A stretch of DNA of 57,205 nt from Porogramme epimiltina (GCA_900155495.1 FTLJ01000205.1:1-57205), one strand, 5' to 3'; positions 45,879 through 56,965 are shown, counted from the stretch's first letter. Notes: generated from the sequence alone by a model not told the origin. A program made the numbers and translations.

Positions 45879-46069
45879 TTCAATAGGACAGACTCCATTG
45901 TACCGCATAGTAGCATGCAACGTCTAATAACACTCTATTGGATCATCTTGTGGAAGGAGTAGTAACTCAGCAGCCCGCAGTGGCTTATTGTTATTGCAGA
46001 GGGCGAGGTGTTATACATGTTATAGCTCAGCAGCGCACCTCACGCACATGGCAGTTCCGCAGTCACCGA

Positions 46070-46215
46070 GGACCTCGAAGTCCGCAAGCGCCGGAGCTGA
46101 GTTTCAGGCGCTTGTCCCGCGGGTTGCGTTGTGGCACGCCTTCGAAGCTCCACCTCCCTTGTCACTATCCCGTCCCCCGACCCCATTGCCGATCTTGATG
46201 CAAACCCCTACTCTT
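46070..46215 (+). repeat. Small dispersed repeat, copy 2
   Basis: AAGTCCGCAAGCGCCGGAGC, GGCGCTTGTCCCGCGGG, GTTGTGGCACGCC and CTTGATGCAAACCCC occur in the same order as at 34165-34320. The two copies share the same orientation and both lie directly before broken host-gene pieces. Confidence 0.6.
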
Positions 46216-47406
46216 CTCCATATCACTCCTGCGTACGAACACTTTGACAGCGTCCTTGATGCAATCTCGATCTCCTGCTCTATTATCTCCCATTTCTTCG
46301 ACCCGTCAAGCACGTTCGGGAGGGCGTATCGTTCAAGGATGGCGTAGGAGCATGGATTTGGACGAACATCACCATATTTGGTACGTATTCTTTCTCATGT
46401 GCTGTACCCTCCCAGGCTCATTGGTGACCTTCAGGTCGGTCAACAGTGTCTCCGTACCTCTCCGTACCTCTCCGTACCTCCCCCGCCGCCGCAAACAACC
46501 AAGCCCCTCGTTTGCCAGCGCTCGAAGAGCTATGCAACTGGGTGCTGGACGGGTATGGACCCGACCCGACTGGATCTCCGTCGCCGGGCCTGTCGTGGAG
46601 GTCGTGGATATCAGAGGCAACAACGGTCCTCTCGCGTAGCAAGGCGCTGCGTTCATTGGGAGGCGGACGCCTCGGGGGATCTATGGCCTCATCGTCCCAG
46701 AAAGTGAACCAGGTGAGGCCATCTCGACGTACGTTGACCTGCTCTGTCGTCGATGGTTCCAGTCTCCTGTTCTAATACACCTCGCAGCATCCTTCAACAC
46801 AGCTGCTCTGCCACTTTTTGCAATGGTGGCGACAAGTTTCCCTTATCATGGAATTTGTCTGCAGTAATCTGATCATTCTAAGGGCCGACATCTCTGCAAC
46901 TAAGGAGAAAGGTCTTACGTATACTAGGGTAAGTAAAAACTGCTGTATATGCGTGGCGTAAAGCTTAAGGATGCCTAGTGAGACCAACAACGTCGTTGGC
47001 AAGGTCTTCGTCAACCTCCACGCGTGGCTCGCGAGTAGCGTGGGCACGCGGCTCGTGGTGAACCTCAGGACTTCGGCGGGCAGAGCCATGTTTAACGACA
47101 TAGCAGTGTGAGCCGCGTTCCCTCGTCGGTGATCGAATTTGCAAGCGGTTGCACACTTCGAACCCTTCCCCACGAGACATCCGAGGCCCTGTTCTCCATC
47201 TCGCTGCAGATGCCATGCCACCCAGCTGGGTAAAAGCTGAGGCAAACCCGCGTTTCGGCTCCGCCAACGCATTTCTTCAACCCCGCCCCGGAACCCTCAC
47301 TCCACAAACGAAGCCGTCGTGTCTTTCACTCCCGGTCTCAGCCACGCCGAGTGCTCGACCCTTGTCCCCGAGCTCAACCGCCCCGTTCCGCAACCATCTC
47401 GCATCA
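46216..47406 (+). other. Short coding scraps without assignment
   Basis: Exon-like pieces on the plus strand read DAISISCSIISHFFDPSS (about 46257), ALEELCNWVLDGYG (about 46515) and, near 46970-47112, VVGKVFVNLHAWLASSVGTR and LVVNLRTSAGRAMFND. They are in different frames and lack joining introns, and I cannot name them. They resemble the truncated genes elsewhere in the window. The long minus ORF 46772-47272 is a shadow. Confidence 0.35.
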
Positions 47407-48173
47407 TGTACCTTGCAAATTCGGCCAAGCTACAAGCCCAGGCCGGGGCCAACAGGATCGGTGCGTTTTCTTTTCTACTCGATGTTCGCTGGGAGCGCCC
47501 CACCATTGGTGGTGGCAGGTGCCCAGCGCGGCGCGACCCAGGCGAGGCACATTGCGCTGACGCATGCGCGCACGAGCAGGTGGTCAGGGGGCGACGTGCT
47601 GCGGGATCGTCTCCAAAACGAAGCCTTCGACCGCTCAGGACGACGAAAAACTACAGGGCGCGCTCAAGAAGCTCAACGTGCAGCCCCTCCTTGGAGTCGA
47701 AGAGGTCAACACGTCCCGCGAGGAAGGCAACGTCCTGCACTTCAGCACGCCCAAGGGTATGTCTTTTCGCTTCGCCGCCCACCCTTTTCCTATGTCCCAT
47801 CTCAGCCCGTGCGCAAATCGCCTCTGTCCTCGAACGCCCCCCCCCCTTTGATTGGGCTTGCGCCGCTTCGACGAACAAACCCAACTCAACGTATCCTTTT
47901 CCTCAGCGCATGCGGCCGTCGCTGCTAACACCTGCGCCGCCTATGGCGCCGGCCACGTTAAGGAATTCGCCTTGCCCGTCCTTGGCATCCTCAGCCAGCT
48001 CGGCCTCGACTCGCTCGCCTCCCCAGAGCCAACAGCGACCCCCAATATAGGCCGTGGACGACGATGACGACGACAACGTCCCCGACCTCGTGGGGAACTT
48101 CGGCGCCATCGCCGTCGAGGCAAGTGCCAAGACCGAGGAGGCAGCTGAGGAGAAGACGCCCGATCTCGACTGA
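47407..48173 (+). pseudogene. NAC beta subunit fragment/decayed copy
   Basis: Pieces in order: NSAKLQAQAGANRIG, then after an intron-like gap STAQDDEKLQGALKKLNVQP, LLGVEEVNTSREEGNVLHFS and TPK. A further gap precedes KEFALPVLGILSQLGLDSLA and an acidic tail (VDDDDDDNVPDLVGNFGA) ending PDLD at 48173. This is the beta subunit of the nascent polypeptide-associated complex, which binds ribosomes and emerging chains. Family hallmarks are altered or missing: the basic ribosome-binding RRK motif is not seen, the canonical MF of the EEVNMF motif is changed to TS, and the LRKLAESYQ end is replaced. The frames do not join cleanly. A diverged or dead second copy is most likely. Confidence 0.65.
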
Positions 48174-49012
48174 GCGCGATCCCTCCCTCGCATGAAACCC
48201 CGCGTCATGCTGTACCGTATCACGCCCCGCGTTCGCAGTCGCATTTATACCCGCCCTTGTTCCTTCTGCTTCGCCGAACCGGCGGCCCCCCTATCTCCTC
48301 ACCACCCCCGCCGACATCACCTCTCAATGCCGGCTACCTCATCCTCCCAAGGTGCCATGTCTCAGAGAGCCTCGCAATAGAATGTATGCAAGAAAAGTCC
48401 TTCATGCACGCGTGCAAGTATATCGGCCGCCCCGTCGCGATCCGCACAACCGAATTCGACACGGAGTTATCCGCGTCGGAGGAGGCGAAGGAGACAGAGG
48501 TGTGAGTGCTGCTTTGCAGCGCGGAGGACCCCGAGGACGAGCGTGAGTGCGAGCGAGGGCCCGTGCACGGCCGTGTGCTTTCGTACTTCGACAAAACCGC
48601 TAAGCTATGTGAGTGCTAGCTGTTCGATCTAGGCCACTGCTTCTACGTCAAGTCACTACGCTTACCCCCTCTTCCCCTTCTCTCTTCCGCCTGTGGCGCA
48701 TTAATGCTATGATAATCGTGAACAAGATATGCTGGAACATCTATGCGATCAGGCATCTACGCGAGACTGCGAAGGCGGTCGATAGTCTACGTCTCTAATG
48801 GCACTACGATACGTCTATGTAGGACCGCATGTTCCTAGAACTCCAATATATGTATATTTTCATGTGCTACGGAATCATGATGTACTATGAAGCCGCCCCT
48901 GAAAACATATAGTACTATGATGTGCAGTATAAGACTCCCCCGTGAATATAGATAGGGTACAATAGCATGCAGCTAGTGCTACTTAGCGTGCAATAGGGCG
49001 CTATAGATAGCT
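48174..49012. other. Intergenic with repeated TACTATGATG words
   Basis: A short frame near 48380-48505 (HACKYIGRPVAIRTTEFDTE) may be another scrap. From about 48780 to 49010 the DNA is AT-rich, with several TACTATGAT/TAGTACTATG words, and might contain the left end of the transposon that follows. No terminal inverted repeat could be matched to the right side. Confidence 0.4.
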
Positions 49013-49446
49013 ATGTGTGATAGACTTTCATCCTCCCAACCTTCGCCTCCCCCCCCGTCGCTTCCCTCCCCCGATTCGAAGACAGCAATCTTCGGTACAT
49101 TTTCGTCGCCCGCTATGGAGCGGTACATCACGATAAGACAACAACCACTTGCTAGATGGCGCTTGCGACATGCGAATGCACTGCGTTGGCGAAACGACCT
49201 TTTGCGTATTATTTCTGTATACTGTGTCTCCGTTTTCTACATAGGCCTCTTCCCTCTATGCGCATCCTTAAAAATCTCAGACAGTCTACCTATTGCAATA
49301 CTTGGGGCTACCTTTCTCGTGGACCATGTCGTCTTATCTATGATTGTTGCCTGTAGGTGACCTTCCTCCCATCTATGTGACATCACCTTGAATCTAACTT
49401 CACGGCCAGCACTCTATACTACCAAACCACCTTTGCCAGTGAATAA
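49013..49446 (+). CDS. Small two-helix membrane protein, putative
   Basis: ATG at 49013 opens a Pro/Ser-rich start, then a basic amphipathic stretch (RWRLRHANALRWRNDLLR), and two hydrophobic helices (IISVYCVSVFYIGLFPLCA and LPIAILGATFLVDHVVLSMI). A GT-AG intron (about 49359-49410) joins STLYYQTTFASE and the TAA at 49444. The product would be about 125 residues. No family is recognised. It sits just 43 bases before the ubiquitin-like/transposase gene and may belong to the same element. It could also be a chance ORF in the element's leader. Confidence 0.4.
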
Positions 49447-49489
49447 TATCCGCAAAACACAAGAGGATACTGTTTTCACTAAGCCTACG

Positions 49490-52400
49490 ATGACCATATT
49501 CATCTTAGGCGTTGGAAGACGATCCGTCCCTATTCGTGAGTGGAGAATCCGCCCTTCTCTCTCATGACTCATGATGAATATTGTAGGCGTCAGTGCATCG
49601 TGGAGAATTTCAGATATCCTATGGATACTTCGGCACCGTCACCTTCTGCCTTCCTCGTCTCGGATGAGACCAGCTGTGTATTACGACTCCTACTCTTTTA
49701 AGGAGATAGCCGATTTCCGTCGTCTGGGTGAGATTGGAATGCATGATCTTTCAACACTTGTCATCAAGCACTCAGTAATTGGTGGATCTGGGCGTGGACG
49801 GATGCCCGGTAAGTGCTACCCCCTGCTTTTCTACTACGAGTTATTAAAGAGCGCAATTTAAAGAGCGTCCCCCCGATTCTGACGACGTAAGACGGTCTGG
49901 ACCTTCATCCTCGAAGCCCAAAAGTAAGTACGCATCTTGATTTTGTTTTATTGTCTCTCAAAACAATGCCTGCAGTGAGACGGGCTCAGAGAAACCATGA
50001 AAGGAAAGCCGAGTTACGTGCCCTAGTAGAGAGAGGCTTCGATCGTGATGGAAATCCATTGCCCCCCACCACGTCGGGAACAGCTGACAAGACGCAATCT
50101 GACGAGCTACACTCGTGCAATTCCGAACCTGTAGCATCGTTTAGTCCCCAAGATGCCCCCACTTTTCGTCCCGACCGGAAACCGGAACCATGCAGCCCCA
50201 TTCCCGTGATCCCCTCGGCGTCTAACAGCTCTTCAATCCCAAATGCGAACGGCGGCGGTCTCGAAAGCGACTTAGACTTCATAGAGGGCTACATCAAATC
50301 TCGCTCCAGAACATTTGCCTTCGGTGGACCTCTGTGGTTCACGTCTGCTCCAGGTAGCCGAACGGCGTTCGAAGCTAGTAACATCGAGAACTCTCCCTAC
50401 GTCAATAGCGGACTGCATTCATTGGATCCCTCCAGAAGCTGCAATGCTCTCTTCCTGGAGCATGAAGAATGGGCTCTCTCAATGTTCAACGAGATAGCTG
50501 CTATCACTTCTGCTCCATTGCCCGAAGTGCTGAAGACACGTTGCGACGAAGCCCGCAAGCTTATTCGTCAAGAATGGGAGCGTCTTCAGCTGCACAAACA
50601 ACGGGAGTGGACTCGTCAGAAGAATGCGCGTGGTCTGAGTGATGACTTAGGCGCCCCTTTCCTGGACAGTGGTGCGTCGTTTGCTCCCTGGAAGTCTCAT
50701 AGATTCTCATTACCCGGTGTCGTTAGAACGTTACTTCACGTCGTCCTTCCAGTTCACTAGCCCCATCGTCATCGTCCATCACATCACGGCTCTTTTACTC
50801 CATCTCGTTCACCGGGTTCCTCGCCGAGCAACGCGGATCCTTCTCGTTGGACTCAAGTCTCTGGTACGAGCTACGAAAGGTATCAAGACCAACGACGTCA
50901 ACGACGACTCAGAGATAAATTCCTTACCCATTGATATTCGAACCGTAATCGGCCGTTTCGACCTAGATCCCACTACCCGCCCTTACGTCTGTTGCCCATC
51001 TTGCTTCGCGTTGTACGACCGTCATAAGTTTCCGGACACATGCACAAGTACAGCCGCATCCAATAGTCCCCCTTGTGGCGTCACACTATGCCGATCCCGA
51101 GTCATACGAGGCCGCTCCCTCAAGTATCCAATCCGCGTCTATCTGCACCAGAGTATGAAGGAGTGGCTCGCTCGCCTTCTTGCACGGCCAGGGATAGAAG
51201 ACATCATGGACTCCACAGCTCATCACGCATCATCATCATCTCCCCCGCCCGTCAAGTCCGACATCTGGGACGCACAGGTCCTTCGCGATCTGAAGAGAGA
51301 AGATGGAACACCCTTCATTCAGGCCCCACCTGGTGAAGGACGATATATCTTCGGTCTTTCTATAGACGGTTTTAACCCATTCCAATCAAAGCAAGCAAAG
51401 CAAGTCGTCTCGGTGACTGGTATATACATGTATTGTTTAAACCTCCCCCCCAATCTCCGCTACCTCCCTGAGAACATGTATCTCGTTGGCGTAATACCTG
51501 GGCCGAGCAAGCCATCTCTCGACCAAATCAATCACTTTCTCGCACTTCTCGTTCAAGAGCTTCTCGTCTTCTGGGAAACCGGTGTCTACTACTCACACAC
51601 CGCCAAGTACGCTCATGGACGTCTGGTACGCTGTGCGATGGTCCCGCTAGTATGCGATCTCCCCGCTGCAAGGCAGGCAGCTGGAATGGGTTCATACAGC
51701 GCCACGTTCTTCTGTAGCATGTGCAAGCTGCTTAAATCCGACATCAACAACACAGATATCTCGTCGTGGCCGCCAAGGACGTGCGAAGAGCATCGCGCAG
51801 CAGCACAAGCGTGGAAGGAGAAGCCATCCATTGCTCAGAGAAAGGCCGCTTTTGAAGGGAACAGTACTAGATGGTCCGCTCTCCTTGATCTGCCATACTG
51901 GGACCCTGTGCGCTATACGGTGATCGATTCCATGCATAATCATTATCTTGGACTCCTGAAACATCATTGTCGCGTTATTTGGGGGATGAACGCGGCAATG
52001 GGAGAAGGGGGACCCGAGGACGGAAACGCGGACATCTCGGAGGAAGAACTCGCTGTAGGGTTTGATCGACTTTACAAGGGCTCTGCCTCACAACTCGCCT
52101 CCTGTCGCCGAGCTTTGCTGCTGCGCCTCACCGAACTCGTCGGGATCCGGCCAGGGAAGGAGAACAAGGACCGGTTGGTCACACGTCTTCTTTCATGGGC
52201 AAGTGTTCTATATATTGTCCAATATATGCCTGATCCGACTAAGACCATTCGTTAGCGAGAGAGGGAGGGTTTGGGGACAGCTGTCGCTGACGGCGCAGCG
52301 CACACAAGCAACCACGCTTCCGAACAGAACGGTGAGATCCCAGAAGCGTTCACAGAGTCTTCTAATTTGTAAGCTTACATCATACAGACCGCCCGAGGTC

Positions 52401-54797
52401 ACGAGTTGCCTCTACCCGTGCCGATGCCACGGAAGCTGAACTAGCAGTACTTCGAGGGAACTCCGCAAATACGCTCAAGAAGTTCACGAAGAATACGCTT
52501 GTTGAGGTTTGCAAGAAGAATAACTGTAAATCCGAAGGGCACAAGAAAGACCTAATCGCGGAGCTGATCAGATGGGTATGTTTTAGTGGCTGCATCATGA
52601 TATCAATCCGCCTTGACCTGATCCTAATACGTTGTACTAGAGGCAGACTCCGGACGCTAAGGCTAAGGCTGAGGTGAGTAGACGTCAATGAAGTGCTACA
52701 TTTATTTTGAGGCGTGTTTGAATGGCAAGTACGAGGATGCGAACGAATACTTAATGTTCCTCCCTGGTACTTGCCAGTCGTCGCTCGAAGGGGAGTGGCA
52801 CGCAGTTCGTGCCCCCAGAGTGGTTCAATACCGAACACGGCTCGTGTGGTGGGACCAATGCTGGTGTCTTGTGTCTTCCACTGTCAGGATGAGTGTCATT
52901 CATGTGTCAATTGAGGGGCAAGATCGCCCTTGTGGTCTCCCTTGTAAGTTGTCTCAACGCCCAACCAGCGAAGTAACGAGAGACCCGATGGTCTACGGTA
53001 CCACTGGTTCAGCTGTATGGTTCGCTCTGCGGTACTTTGAGTGCTACGAAATAGCACCACCACCTTACGTCACTCGCCCTAATACTGCAGATAGCGCTAG
53101 TGCTCTATTCTCAAGGTCTATCCGGACTTTAGGACGGTTCAAGTGATCTCTGTGGCTAGCATGTTCGCGACTAGTCGCCATCATCATCATATTCTTCTTC
53201 TTCTTCTTCTTCTTCTTCTTCTTCTTCTTCTTCTTCTTCTTCTTCTTCTTCTTCTTCTTCTTCTCCGATGCGCACACTATTGGCTCATCTTCGAATCTAA
53301 CAGGGTTTACCTGCACGAACAAGGCGTGTACCTGTAGCAGAAGAGCGAGACGCTGAACCCGTCGTCGATTCGATAGTCCTCGGACGGAAGACCATGAAAG
53401 AAATCCACGAACAAATGCCAAATACTGAGGTCCCATCGTGGGTCAACCCCGTCCCCGCCAACGTAGGGACCAAAGCCCGAGGCAAGCTCAGCGCGGACCA
53501 GTGGCACATCTTCTGTGTCGTTTACCTTCCTATTATCCTAATCCGCCTATGGGCGAGCAAAGGCGGTCGTCGTCGTGCAATGCTAGACAACTTCATGTAC
53601 TTGGTGACTGAAGTGGTCATCGGTAGTCTCCTCAACATGTCCGAAGAAGCGATCAAGCAGTACGAATTTGCGGCGACGCGTTACCTCGAGACAGCGAAGG
53701 AGCTCTACAACATTTCCATCACACCTAATCAGCATAACTCCCTCCACATCCCCGCTTTTCTCCGCCATTTTGGGCCGCTTCACTCCATCCGAACGTTCTT
53801 CTCTGAACGTATCAACTATCTTCTGCAGCGCCAAAATACAAACATGAAGTTCGGTACGTACAGTCACCCCTTCAATACGTGGGATACCATCTAATTGTTT
53901 TCTGTGACAGGAGAACTTGAAGCCACCTATCTCAAACATTATTGTCGCGCCGCAAACCTCAGAGTTCTTCTCCATGACGAACGGATACGCGCCGAGGTTG
54001 CCGAACTGGCATATGCCTTTGACGAAGCCAATCAGGAAGACCGAAGAGGCACTCGACTTCGCGAATCAACGTTGCTAGGCATACAAACCTCCAAGATGGA
54101 CGGAGACGCCAAGAAGGTCACCCTCGATGACGATTGCTTTCGTTCGCTCATTGCCCACTTAAACGCCGTGGCGGGCCAACAATTCTTCTACGATTGGAGG
54201 CAAAGCCTATCGATTCCAGGCTCTCAGCAACTAGTCAATCGCGCAACATACGTTCGTCGCCTTTTCTCGGGCGGCGTTTCCTTCTCTAGCTTCCGCGACT
54301 CTCCTAAGGACAGCAACCTCATGTTCCGCTCCCCGACGTCCCCATCACACACCCGTGCCGGTCGGATCTTGCTAATTTTCAAGTACAAGACGCGCGATGT
54401 CGGCGGGAATATGGTGGAGTCCACATACCTTCACGTTGCGCCGCTACAACCCCTGGCGGACATGCACATACCACAAGACCCTTTTCGACAGTTTCCTACC
54501 GTGGGCGGCGAGCTATACTATAACGCCTTTACGCCTACTATCATCATAACCCCTGAACACATCGTCTCCCACTTTGCTCGTACACCCATGATTTTCCCTG
54601 GGATCACACACGAAGGTGGATGCGTTCATGTGCTGCCGTTAGACAAGGTACGTGTTCCGTCCCGCTAGGCTCAGGATCGTCATGACTGACTGTGCAATGC
54701 ATAGACCGTCCGACTCGTCTCCCCTACAACCGACCGTTCGGATACCGATATAGACATTGAAGAAGATGATGACTATGATGAACTAGGAGAGCTTTAG
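49490..54797 (+). CDS. TNP2-type (Plavaka-like) transposase with N-terminal ubiquitin-like domain
   Basis: ATG at 49490 starts MTIFILGVGRRSV, a ubiquitin-like domain of 82 residues ending STLVIKHSVIGG at 49786. Introns at 49536-49586, 49809-49863 and about 49924-49975 keep the frame into RRAQRNHERKAELRALVERG. The TNP2-type core has DIRTVIGRFDLDPTT, CCPSCFALYD, GIEDIMDS, FGLSIDGFNPFQSK, LVGVIPGPSKPSLDQINHF, VCDLPAARQAAG and DSMHNHYLGLLKHH. A SAP DNA-binding domain (LKKFTKNTLVEVCKKNNCKS) lies near 52460-52575. Then come PSWVNPVPANVGTKARGKLS, LSADQWHIF and HIPAFLRHFGP, and an acidic tail (DIEEDDDYDELGEL) ending at TAG 54795. No stop was found in the long exons; junctions near 50670 and 52200-52390 are not fully resolved. 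Cut-and-paste transposition is the expected role. Confidence 0.8.
52674..53302 (+). other. Oversized intron of the transposase gene with an internal ORF
   Basis: Between AKAKAE and GLPARTRRVPVAEE the gene is interrupted by about 629 bases with GT at the start and AACAG at the end, ten times the length of its other introns. Inside lies a 153-codon plus ORF (52688-53146, with LMFLPGTCQSSLEGEW and YGTTGSAVWFALRYFE) of unknown origin, followed by a TTC microsatellite. A nested insertion that happens to be spliced out is likely. Confidence 0.55.
53192..53265. repeat. (TTC)n microsatellite
   Basis: About 24 nearly perfect TTC/CTT units form a polypyrimidine tract just upstream of the 3' splice site of the oversized intron. 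It explains the poly-lysine antisense ORF. Confidence 0.95.
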
Positions 54798-55005
54798 ATA
54801 GTTGATTTTAGCATGTGTACTTAGCTTTGGCTCAGTCAGACGTGATGAAGAGCTTTGGCAGAGACTCGAATAAAGCGCTACTTATAAAGAGTGTCTATTG
54901 AAACAAAGATCTTTAATTAAAACTAGGAAGCATCTCTATAAAAATCAAGCCAAAGTAGGGCGACCCGTAACCCACCTTTTCGCTTTCTCCCCTCGTATCC
55001 TCCAC
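54798..55005. other. Gap between the transposase stop and the next gene
   Basis: AT-rich at first (AGTAGCGCTTT-like words on the minus strand, ATCTTTAATTAAAACTAGG), then pyrimidine-rich just before 55006. It probably contains the right end of the transposon and the promoter of the following gene. No terminal repeat was confirmed. Confidence 0.4.
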
Positions 55006-56475
55006 ATGTCCGTCCTCCGCCGTCGTGGGACCTTGGTGTTACTGGATGATGTCTCTGAAGGCATAGAGAATAACGTGCGTCTCACGCGCGGAGATGATAT
55101 CACGTGCATCTCAACTCACCAGGCCTGTCACCGCACTGCAGCCAGGCGTGCCTACCTTCAGCCCTAACCGTGTGCGCTATCCTCGGGCCCTCCGTCCCGT
55201 CGACCTCAGGTAGTTGTTTCGTCGCCTCTACGTTGCGAAAACCACTGAACACACCCTCCAGGAGAGACGAGTCAACGCTAGCCGCACATCCACCTAACGG
55301 GCAACAGGAGATGGAGGTTATGGAAGAGGTCGAAAGCGGAGTCGCTGGTGATGATATCTCTGGTGGTACGGCATTCTACTACTTTTCTGGTATAGCGCTG
55401 AACGATCTGTCGTATCTTAAGTTGATGTGGACCCTAACCGTGGACCAAGCATTCAGGAACCCTCGCTCACAGCATCTGCGGATCCGCAACCTGTTCCCAG
55501 TACAGATGGTGCGTCTCCTTGTTCGCCATCGTTTCATGGATGCAAGCCTCCACGGCTGCTTAACGCGCATATACCTTCAATGAAGAAACCCCTATTGGAC
55601 TCGCTCCTGTCGTTGAAGAAGTCCCCCACACAGCCCCGTCAGTCCCATTCATTGAATTCTCCTACACACGGGGTGGGTCGGTTCGGCATCCGAAGGCAAC
55701 TAGTTTCCCCGGCCGGCTCTCGCTCTCCCCAACCAGACCCCATCGCCACGGCTGCGCCTCTTCATCTGCGAAGCAATCCCCCGCTAAAGCTCCTATCGTC
55801 GCTTCCGGGTCCAACTCGAATGGCGTCTCAGGCACCAAAACCAGCGACAGTGTAGAAGCTCCGTCGGTAGCCCTCCCGGTACCGCCTCTCCCACATCTTC
55901 CCTCATCAACCGGTGCCGGTGCAAATGGCAAACCGGGTACGATCTCTCAGTTGGCGGTCGACGAGAGCGTGCCTGCTATTGCAGCACATGTCCCCAGTAC
56001 GATATCGTCAACGGCATCGACAGGAGAAGACACCCAAACACCCAATACCAGCACTGTCCCGTCAACGGCATCGACAGAAGGCGCCTCGGTCTCCCCACAC
56101 GCCACTGACTGGGAACTGTATCGCGACTCGAAGGACATCCGAGGAGGTCAGGGCGAGACCGTCTGGTACAAGACGTCTGGGCCGTACGATGTTTGCGCGC
56201 CGCCCGATTCTCTGCGAGTGGCGGCGGACACAATATACATCCACCACGACGAGAGGAACGATAGGTCAAAACTGTGGGTCCTCAACAGTAACGGCGTGTG
56301 GGTATCCGTCCGCGCAGGGGATAGACAGCCTTCGAATCCTTCACGCCGTCTGAACATCCAGCGCAACGGGGATCCCAGTTGGGTGACGAAAGAGACTTGG
56401 ATGGTCTATCGTAGTCGGCACAGGAAGGGAAAACGCACAACCTTTGCGGTTTTGGTAAGCATATATCACTTCTAG
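55006..56475 (+). CDS. Protein with C-terminal QLWVW-type domain (copy 3)
   Basis: ATG at 55006 starts MSVLRRRGTLVLLDDVSEGI. Short introns (about 55075-55140, 55209-55260) join PGVPTFSPNRVRYPRALRPV and then RRDESTLAAHPPNGQQE. One or two further introns (about 55353-55400 and 55508-55583) are likely before a long Pro/Ser/Thr-rich stretch (SSSAKQSPAKAPIVASGSNS). The C-terminal domain reads GETVWYKTSGPYDV, DTIYIHHDE, SKLWVLNSNGVWVSV, RRLNIQRNGDPSWVTKETWM and VYRSRHRKGKR. It matches the domains at 9111-10313 and 28035-29083 in length and in its aromatic positions. No membrane helix was found here. The intron set in the middle is the least certain part; the domain itself is open. Function unknown. 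Confidence 0.55.
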
Positions 56476-56850
56476 AACGCGACGTTCCGCTCATGGTATA
56501 TTGCCAGAGGCCGGTAGGCTCTTGAACCCTGGCCAAGGAGCTCGCTTGTACAAAGGCTGCTCATGTAGCACTCCGCTTAGTTGTAATATAGTACATCAGA
56601 ATTTTTATTGGTGAACAGGCGTACGATTGATTTCATTGGTGTGGTGGGCATGTCCGAATTTTGAATCGGATCGTCTTAAAAGGCCTGCACGACACGGCCA
56701 GCTACATGGTCCCTAGAGTCTTTACCATGCGCGGCGACGTGTAGTCTCTAAGGCTGGTCGGCGGCGGCGGCGGCGGCGACAGACTTAGAGCATGCCACAT
56801 CATGTTCCGATTCTCTAAGAATCGGTCTCTATGTTCCGACTTGAATGCGT
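56476..56850. other. Downstream flank with a (GGC)n run
   Basis: Mostly AT-rich 3' flank. A run of seven GGC triplets lies at about 56759-56780. No gene is supported. Confidence 0.5.
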
Positions 56851-56965
56851 AACACGTGCTGGCCTTCTCCCGGCAATTGCCGACCCTCCGACCAACACTC
56901 AGAAAGTCAAAAAGTCCCTCACGTGCTGCCCTTCTCCCGGCATATGCCGACCCTCTGTCCGACTC
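56850..56965. repeat. Short tandem duplication
   Basis: ACGTGCTGGCCTTCTCCCGG at about 56853 recurs as ACGTGCTGCCCTTCTCCCGG about 68 bases later, with the following GCCGACCCTC also repeated. The second copy runs directly into the dehydrogenase-like exon. Confidence 0.65.

Larger units (their letters stand above)
49490..54797 (+). mobile_element. Plavaka-like DNA transposon (coding part)
   Basis: The transposase identifies a class II element of the TNP2 superfamily related to CACTA elements and widespread in Agaricomycetes. Only the coding span is given, because terminal inverted repeats and a target duplication could not be matched between 48780-49010 and 54798-55005. Since the transposase is largely open, this is the best candidate in the window for an element that is or was recently able to move, and for the source of activity that could mobilise non-autonomous relatives. 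Confidence 0.7.

Noticed and set aside
53065..53436. ORF with a long poly-lysine run
   Set aside because: Produced entirely by the TTC microsatellite read on the minus strand.
48780..55005. Terminal inverted repeats of the transposon
   Set aside because: No matching pair longer than a few bases could be found by eye between the left and right flanks, so element ends are left open.
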